Below are positions 7,572 through 10,961 of a stretch of DNA of 10,961 nt, piece by piece (positions within the stretch are counted from its first letter, which is position 1; each line of letters starts with the position of its first letter). The notes beneath the pieces were generated by a model. That model was not told the DNA's origin. It did no database searches and saw nothing but the letters and a program-made list of their open reading frames with translations. The position numbers and the translations under genes were made by a program. The stretch is from Bacteroidota bacterium (GTDB lineage: Bacteria > Bacteroidota > Bacteroidia > Bacteroidales > JAAYUG01). The stretch lies in assembly GCA_021812865.1 (NCBI GenBank), contig JAKAMP010000033.1:1-10961 (forward strand), in the 5' to 3' direction.

Positions 7572-9401
7572 CTATTTTAACTGTCGTACTGCACCCTTGT
7601 CGGCCGAGCTTACCATGCTCGCATAGGCCTGCAGCGCCTGCGATATTTGGCGTTTACGGTGACGGGGAGTATAAGCTTCGCCTTTTCTGGCTTCTTCTTC
7701 CTTCTTTCTTTCGGCCATTTCCTGTTCGCTCACTAAAAGCTTTATGGAGCGTGAGGGTATATCAATTTCTATTTCGTCGCCGTTCTGAACCAGGGCAATT
7801 TCACCTCCGGCAGCGGCTTCGGGTGATATGTGGCCGATGGATAAGCCCGATGTGCCGCCGGAAAATCTTCCGTCGGTGATCAGTGCACAGGCGGCGCCCA
7901 GTTTCTTTGATTTAATATAGGAAGTAGGATAGAGCATTTCCTGCATGCCTGGTCCGCCTTTGGGTCCTTCCTGGGTAATCACCACCACGTCGCCCGCTTT
8001 TACTTTATCGGCAAGTATTCCGTCATTTGCATCTTCCTGTGACTCAAATACTACTGCCCTGCCTTTGAAATGAAAAAGCGAGGGATCCACGCCTGCAGTC
8101 TTGATAATGCAGCCGTTCCGTGCAATGTTGCCATAGAGCACAGCCAGCCCGCCATCCCTGAAGTAGCAGTGCTTAAGGTCACGGATGCAGCCGTTGGTTC
8201 TGTCGGTATCAAGCAACTGGTAATACTTGTTCTGTGAACCCATCACCAGGTTTTTACGGTTCCCGGGTGCGCTCTTGTATAATTCAAGGGCTTCAGGCAG
8301 TGCAGTGTTCCGGCAGATATCATACCATTGAATGGCCTGGGAGAGGGTCATGCCGTCGACACGCTTCACCGAGGTGGTGAGCACTCCTGATTTTTCAAGC
8401 TCTCCCATAATGCCGAGAATTCCCCCGGCGCGGTTCACGTCTTCCACATGAAAATGAGAACTGGGAGCCACCTTGCACAATACAGGTACAATCTTTGAAA
8501 GTTCGTCGATGTCTTTCATGCTGAAGTCCACACCGGCCTCATGGGCAACTGCAAGGATATGCAATACGGTATTGGTCGATCCGCCCATGGCAATATCGAG
8601 CGCCATGGCATTGCGGAAGGCTTCACGGGTGGCGATGGACCGGGGCAGCACACTTTCGTCGCCTTCCCCGTAATATTTTCTGGTATTTTCAACAATGAGC
8701 TTTGCAGCTTTCTTAAACAGGTTGAGCCTGTTTTCATGAGTGGCCACAATCGTGCCGTTCCCTGGAAGAGCAAGGCCGATGGCCTCGTTCAAACAGTTCA
8801 TGGAATTGGCGGTGAACATGCCCGAGCAGGAACCGCAGGTGGGACAGGCTTCATGTTCCACTCGCTGCAGCAACTGGTCGCTCACCGAACTGTCTGCACC
8901 CATCACTATGGCATCCACCAGGTCGTATTTTTTCCCGTCAACCGTGCCTGCTTCCATGGGGCCTCCCGAAACAAAAACAGTGGGGATATTGAGTCGCATG
9001 GAAGCCATCAGCATACCGGGTGTAATTTTGTCGCAGTTGGAAATGCAAACCATGGCATCGACCATATGGGCATTGCACATGTACTCAATGGAGTCGGCAA
9101 TCAGGTCGCGCGAGGGCAGGGAATACAGCATACCATTGTGTCCCATGGCAATTCCGTCGTCAATGGCGATGGTATTGAATTCTGCGGCAAAGAAACCTTC
9201 CTGCTCGATGAGCCCTTTCACCATCTGTCCAACCTCGTGGAGGTGTGCATGACCCGGAACGAACTGGGCGAAGGAGTTGACAACGGCAATGACCGGCTTA
9301 CCCATCATTTCTTCTTTCATCCCATTGGCCCGCCACAGGCTTCTGGCTCCGGCCATCTGGCGTCCCTGTGTTGTGGTTGCGCTGCGCAGTGTCTTTTTCA
9401 T
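7572..9401 (-). CDS. ilvD: Dihydroxy-acid dehydratase
   Basis: IlvD is the iron-sulfur dehydratase that turns dihydroxy acids into 2-oxoisovalerate and 2-oxo-3-methylvalerate, the third common step to valine and isoleucine. The 609 residues align by eye almost end to end with E. coli IlvD (616). Shared features are RSATTTQGR near the start, [13 protein letters not shown] (39-51), IDDGIAMGH (80-88), the cluster cysteines C123 in [10 protein letters not shown] and C186 in [11 protein letters not shown], and the C-terminal [16 protein letters not shown]. It is the first structural gene of the ilv operon, seven bases ahead of ilvB. Transcription must pass the attenuator at 9430-9508 to reach it. 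The ATG follows AAGG directly. The E. coli-like motifs suggest an oxygen-sensitive [4Fe-4S] enzyme rather than the [2Fe-2S] type, but this is inferred from sequence likeness only. Confidence 0.97.
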   Translation of the reverse strand: MKKTLRSATTTQGRQMAGARSLWRANGMKEEMMGKPVIAVVNSFAQFVPGHAHLHEVGQMVKGLIEQEGFFAAEFNTIAIDDGIAMGHNGMLYSLPSRDLIADSIEYMCNAHMVDAMVCISNCDKITPGMLMASMRLNIPTVFVSGGPMEAGTVDGKKYDLVDAIVMGADSSVSDQLLQRVEHEACPTCGSCSGMFTANSMNCLNEAIGLALPGNGTIVATHENRLNLFKKAAKLIVENTRKYYGEGDESVLPRSIATREAFRNAMALDIAMGGSTNTVLHILAVAHEAGVDFSMKDIDELSKIVPVLCKVAPSSHFHVEDVNRAGGILGIMGELEKSGVLTTSVKRVDGMTLSQAIQWYDICRNTALPEALELYKSAPGNRKNLVMGSQNKYYQLLDTDRTNGCIRDLKHCYFRDGGLAVLYGNIARNGCIIKTAGVDPSLFHFKGRAVVFESQEDANDGILADKVKAGDVVVITQEGPKGGPGMQEMLYPTSYIKSKKLGAACALITDGRFSGGTSGLSIGHISPEAAAGGEIALVQNGDEIEIDIPSRSIKLLVSEQEMAERKKEEEARKGEAYTPRHRKRQISQALQAYASMVSSADKGAVRQLK

Positions 9402-9429
9402 CCTTGTGCTTTTACCCGTTTGATGCTAC

Positions 9430-9463
9430 AAAAAAACCTTTCCCGCTGGTGTGAGAAAGGTTT
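9430..9463 (-). terminator. Leader (attenuator) terminator upstream of ilvD
   Basis: On the minus strand a 9-bp perfect stem, AAACCTTTC with GAAAGGTTT (9455-9463 and 9434-9442), closes a 12-base loop. It runs into seven consecutive T's (9430-9436, three of them in the stem). This is an intrinsic terminator placed 28 bases before the ilvD start, in the leader and not at the end of a gene. It has only three G-C pairs, so it is of moderate strength, as fits a conditional signal. Its 5' arm also belongs to the competing antiterminator hairpin. Confidence 0.8.
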
Positions 9464-9508
9464 GATAAGTTATCCCTATACCATTCTCACACGTGCATCC
9501 GAAGAATG
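9449..9508 (-). promoter_or_regulatory. Attenuator: pause/protector and antiterminator hairpins
   Basis: Two alternative hairpins compete ahead of the leader terminator. The antiterminator pairs GUGUGAGAAUGGU (9480-9492) with ACCUUUCUCACAC (9449-9461): nine perfect pairs, one U-U mismatch, then three more pairs, with an 18-base loop. It uses most of the terminator's 5' arm, so the two cannot coexist. A protector hairpin pairs CAUUCUU (9502-9508, leader codons 16-17) with GAGAAUG (9482-9488), seven pairs including one G-U, and so blocks the antiterminator arm. The leader stop codon (9487-9489) lies inside the antiterminator arm, so a ribosome that finishes the peptide masks it and termination follows. 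A ribosome stalled at the Leu/Ile/Val codons frees it. The pairing is read directly; function is inferred. Confidence 0.78.
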
Positions 9509-9552
9509 ACACCCACGAGCAATACAATGATATATAGGAGGTTATTGTGCAT
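9487..9552 (-). CDS. ilv operon leader peptide (attenuator peptide)
   Basis: This is a 21-codon open frame, ATG at 9552 to TGA at 9487, about 35 bases below the predicted transcript start. Twelve of its 21 residues are Leu, Ile or Val, concentrated in LLYIIVLLVGVIL (residues 5-17) and with a final Val next to the stop. These are the amino acids whose synthesis the downstream genes serve, as in the enterobacterial ilv leader peptides. The peptide is presumably not a product in itself but a sensor: translation speed over these codons reports charged Leu, Ile and Val tRNA levels and sets which RNA hairpin forms. There is no Shine-Dalgarno sequence, which is common in Bacteroidota; the upstream bases are A/T-rich. 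The stop codon overlaps the antiterminator arm. A chance hydrophobic frame is possible but unlikely given the hairpins. Confidence 0.8.
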   Translation of the reverse strand: MHNNLLYIIVLLVGVILRMHV

Positions 9553-9592
9553 ATGCTATAAAACAGAGCTGGATTGTTATGTTATACAGCAG

Positions 9593-9622
9593 CAAATGTA
9601 TGGATAAAATCATAAAAACAAA
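9593..9622 (-). promoter_or_regulatory. Promoter of the ilv leader and operon
   Basis: On the minus strand a TTTG -33 box (9619-9622) is followed after 18 bases by TACATTTG (9593-9600), a full match to the Bacteroidota -7 consensus TAnnTTTG. Transcription would start near 9587, giving a leader of about 185 bases before ilvD that contains the leader peptide and attenuator. The -33 box lies in the loop of a 12-bp inverted repeat. No other promoter of similar quality was seen between this point and ilvD. Confidence 0.7.
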
Positions 9623-9638
9623 ATTTTTTTTATGATTT
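9607..9638. repeat. 12-bp inverted repeat around the ilv -33 box
   Basis: The arms AAATCATAAAAA (9607-9618) and TTTTTATGATTT (9627-9638) are perfect inverted copies separated by eight bases. The spacer itself is a short A/T palindrome. The repeat is centred on the -33 region of the ilv promoter and lies downstream of the SRP RNA tail. It could be an operator for a transcription factor or a backup terminator for the SRP RNA; sequence alone does not decide. Confidence 0.6.
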
Positions 9639-9642
9639 CATT

Positions 9643-9680
9643 GAAAAAGGGGAAAAGAAAAAGGGGAAAAGAAAAAGGGA
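9643..9680. repeat. 14-bp tandem repeat in the SRP RNA tail
   Basis: The unit GAAAAAGGGGAAAA occurs twice exactly (9643-9656, 9657-9670). A third partial copy (9671-9680) runs into the 3' end of the SRP RNA. Read on the minus strand it gives repeated U5-C-U4-C4 tracts directly after the closing stem of the RNA, so it probably forms an enlarged terminator or processing tail. Confidence 0.7.
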
Positions 9681-9775
9681 TAAGCCCCTCATATCGCACT
9701 GCTTCAACCGCCTACCCTTGCTTCCTTCCGGACCTGGGGGAGTTCAGCAGGAGCTGGTCGTATGAGACTTATCCC
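9677..9775 (-). ncRNA. ffs: Signal recognition particle RNA, small bacterial (4.5S) type
   Basis: This is the RNA core of the signal recognition particle, which binds Ffh and directs nascent membrane proteins to FtsY. The minus strand carries the diagnostic helix-8 sequence CAGGTCCGGAAGGAAGCA (9719-9736), including the GGAA tetraloop and the conserved asymmetric-loop side. The 8-base ends GGGATAAG (9768-9775) and CTTATCCC (9677-9684) are perfectly complementary and close the long hairpin, giving 99 nt. That is near the ~100-114 nt of small bacterial SRP RNAs without an Alu domain. A strong TTTG-N19-TACCTTTG promoter starts it within a base or two of the stem, and a T-rich tail follows. The match to the family is unambiguous; exact processed ends are inferred from the closing stem. 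Confidence 0.95.
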
Positions 9776-9779
9776 GGTA

Positions 9780-9811
9780 CAAAGGTATAACAATTCTTTG
9801 GCCTTACAAAA
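9780..9811 (-). promoter_or_regulatory. Promoter of the SRP RNA gene
   Basis: On the minus strand TTTTG (9807-9811) is followed after 19 bases by TACCTTTG (9780-9787), a consensus Bacteroidota -33/-7 pair. The predicted start at about 9775-9776 coincides with the first base of the SRP RNA closing stem, which supports both calls. Confidence 0.8.
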
Positions 9812-9833
9812 CAAAATGAACCTTTTATCGGGA

Positions 9834-9867
9834 TTGCCTCACATATAGCTGAAAACTGCTATATTTG
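9834..9867 (+). promoter_or_regulatory. Promoter of the DUF4199 gene
   Basis: TATATTTG at 9860-9867 fits the TAnnTTTG -7 consensus exactly and lies 22 bases before the ATG at 9890. The best -33 candidate is TTG at 9834-9836, with a spacer of 23 bases, longer than the usual 19-21. The promoter is divergent from that of the SRP RNA. Confidence 0.55.
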
Positions 9868-9889
9868 TTCAAATTTATTCAATACAGCT

Positions 9890-10414
9890 ATGGAAGAAAA
9901 TAAAAACTCTGTTGGAAAATCAGCCCTTGTTTCCGGCACTTTGCTGGGTATTGTTCTGGTTATCTATTCTCTGATGATGTATTTCCTCAACCAGACTGGC
10001 AATAAATATGTAGGTTGGCTTTCGTTTGTTATTATGATTGCCGGGATTGTGTACTTGCAAATTCAGTACAGGGATAAGGAACTGAAGGGTACGATGCCCT
10101 ATGGCAAGGCATTTGGATTCGCCATTCTGATGGTGCTTGTAGCCTCAGTCATCACCACTGTATTTACATACTTGCTTTTCGCTGTGATTGATCCGGGACT
10201 GGTGGATAAGTTGCTTGCAGTGGCGGAAGAACAGCTTACCCGACGCGGAATGACCGGCGATCAGATTGAAATGGCTATGAAGGTGTCAAGAAAGATGATG
10301 TCGCCTCCGCTTATGGCAGTTTTTGGACTCATTGGAAACATGTTCTGGGGTACAATTATTTCTCTTATCACTTCTGCAATCACTAAAAAAGAGCCAACCC
10401 CTTTTGGTGAATAA
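9890..10414 (+). CDS. DUF4199 domain membrane protein
   Basis: This 174-residue protein looks like a DUF4199 family member, a small integral membrane protein known mainly from Bacteroidota and without an assigned function. Four hydrophobic segments can be seen at about 11-33, 41-58, 74-99 and 139-164. Between the third and fourth is a charged, probably extramembrane stretch (about 101-138) containing EEQLTRRGMTGDQIEMAMK. A short conserved-looking segment, TMPYGKAFGFA (68-78), leads into the third helix. The N-terminus is short and polar with no cleavable signal peptide. The stop is 24 bases before the glycosyltransferase ATG on the same strand, so the two are likely co-transcribed. A role near lipid-linked sugar transfer is a guess from that linkage alone. 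The family call rests on recollection of its size, topology and typical segments. Confidence 0.75.
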   Translation: MEENKNSVGKSALVSGTLLGIVLVIYSLMMYFLNQTGNKYVGWLSFVIMIAGIVYLQIQYRDKELKGTMPYGKAFGFAILMVLVASVITTVFTYLLFAVIDPGLVDKLLAVAEEQLTRRGMTGDQIEMAMKVSRKMMSPPLMAVFGLIGNMFWGTIISLITSAITKKEPTPFGE

Positions 10415-10436
10415 TATTTTTTCTATAATATTTTTT
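10411..10436 (+). repeat. 12-bp direct repeat before the glycosyltransferase start
   Basis: ATAATATTTTTT occurs at 10411-10422 and again at 10425-10436, separated by CT. The pair spans the DUF4199 stop codon and ends two bases before the glycosyltransferase ATG. It makes the translation-initiation region almost free of G and C, as is common in Bacteroidota, and it may have arisen by a small duplication. Confidence 0.6.
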
Positions 10437-10438
10437 AA

Positions 10439-10961
10439 ATGGATATTTCGCTTGTCATCCCCTTTCTGAATGAAGAAGAATCAATCCCCGAGCTGATCAT
10501 CTGGATTGAGCGGGTAATGAAGCAGAATGGGTACAGCTACGAGGTGATCATGGTCGATGATGGCAGTACCGACCACTCCTGGTCGCTGGTGGAACAGATT
10601 CATGCTGCCAATCCCAATGTGAAAGGTATCAAGTTCCGTCGCAATTACGGTAAGTCTGCCGCCCTGCATACGGCTTTTGCAGCCGCCCAGGGAAGTGTGG
10701 TGATCACCATGGACGCCGACCTGCAGGACAGCCCCGATGAGATTCCCGAACTATACCGCATGATCATGGAGGAGGAGTACGACCTCGTTTCGGGTTGGAA
10801 GAAGCATCGTTACGATCCGATCACCAAGACCATTCCCAGCAAGTTCTATAATTTCAGTGCAAGAATGATCACCGGGTTGAAGCTGCACGATATGAACTGC
10901 GGCCTCAAGGCATACCGCAATGCTGTGGTAAAAAGCATAGAAGTTTATGGCGAAATGCACC
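10439..10961 (+). CDS. Family 2 glycosyltransferase, polyprenyl-phosphate type, 5' part
   Basis: The frame opens with ATG at 10439 and runs off the window end after 174 codons. It encodes a GT-A fold glycosyltransferase of family 2 in the DPM1/GtrB/ArnC-like group, which moves a sugar from a nucleotide donor to undecaprenyl or dolichyl phosphate. The start MDISLVIPFLNEEESI is the first Rossmann strand. VDDGSTD (39-45) is the nucleotide-binding motif. MDADLQDSPDEIPEL (91-105) includes the metal-binding D92-A-D94. SGWKKHRYDP (118-127), HDMNCGLKAYR (150-160) and YGEMH (170-174) are typical of this group. The full protein would be expected to continue to two C-terminal membrane helices at a total of about 310 residues, outside the window. 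Sugar and acceptor cannot be specified from this part. Confidence 0.92.
   Translation, partial: MDISLVIPFLNEEESIPELIIWIERVMKQNGYSYEVIMVDDGSTDHSWSLVEQIHAANPNVKGIKFRRNYGKSAALHTAFAAAQGSVVITMDADLQDSPDEIPELYRMIMEEEYDLVSGWKKHRYDPITKTIPSKFYNFSARMITGLKLHDMNCGLKAYRNAVVKSIEVYGEMH

Noticed and set aside
9464..9474. GATAAGTTATC near-palindrome as an operator
   Set aside because: It falls in the loop of the antiterminator hairpin and makes only a 4-bp stem; there is no independent sign that it binds a protein.
8541..9509. Open frame of 322 codons on the plus strand opposite ilvD
   Set aside because: It is antisense to an unmistakable IlvD, its composition is what a codon-biased gene gives in the opposite frame, and no family motif is visible.
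9643..9680. CRISPR-like or transposon repeat
   Set aside because: The 14-bp units are contiguous, purine-only and without spacers, so they are a simple tandem repeat in a terminator tail.
10481..10669. Minus-strand short frames at 10481-10669 and 10751-10960
   Set aside because: Both are opposite the glycosyltransferase, whose motifs VDDGSTD and DADLQD fix the coding frame on the plus strand.

Overview
The window looks like a chromosomal segment from a member of the Bacteroidota, probably of the order Bacteroidales. Three things support this: a DUF4199 membrane protein (a family I know mainly from this phylum), several promoters with the Bacteroidota -7 box TAnnTTTG, and the form of the ilv genes. 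I see no transposase, phage gene, CRISPR array, tRNA or rRNA. Most of it is housekeeping; the most informative part is non-coding DNA ahead of the ilv operon.

Layout. Positions 1-1359 (+) hold the 3' part of a comEC/rec2-type DNA-uptake gene that starts outside the window. Next is trkA (1397-2737, +), an NAD-binding potassium-uptake regulator. It meets a convergent minus-strand pair tail to tail, with four bases between the stop codons: a YciO-type Sua5/YrdC protein (2742-3356) and a rhomboid protease (3384-4085). A strong hairpin terminator (4164-4190) closes the minus-strand operon ilvD-ilvB-ilvN-ilvC (9401 down to 4211). This operon encodes the enzymes that take pyruvate to 2-oxoisovalerate and, with 2-oxobutyrate as co-substrate, lead towards isoleucine. 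Only the final transaminase step is missing from the window.

The 488 bases between ilvD and the next gene are densely used. Reading down the minus strand they hold: a promoter and the 99-nt SRP RNA gene (ffs, 9677-9775); a tandemly repeated U-rich tail; a 12-bp palindrome whose loop carries the -33 box of a second promoter; a 21-codon leader peptide with 12 Leu/Ile/Val residues (9487-9552); and three mutually exclusive hairpins ending in a U-tract just before ilvD. This is a complete transcription-attenuation device for branched-chain amino acid synthesis. Scarce charged Leu, Ile or Val tRNA would stall the ribosome in the leader, favour the antiterminator and switch ilvDBNC on.

To the right, on the plus strand, are a DUF4199 membrane protein (9890-10414) and a family 2 glycosyltransferase of the polyprenyl-phosphate type (from 10439, cut by the window end). 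They are probably co-transcribed from a promoter divergent to that of ffs.
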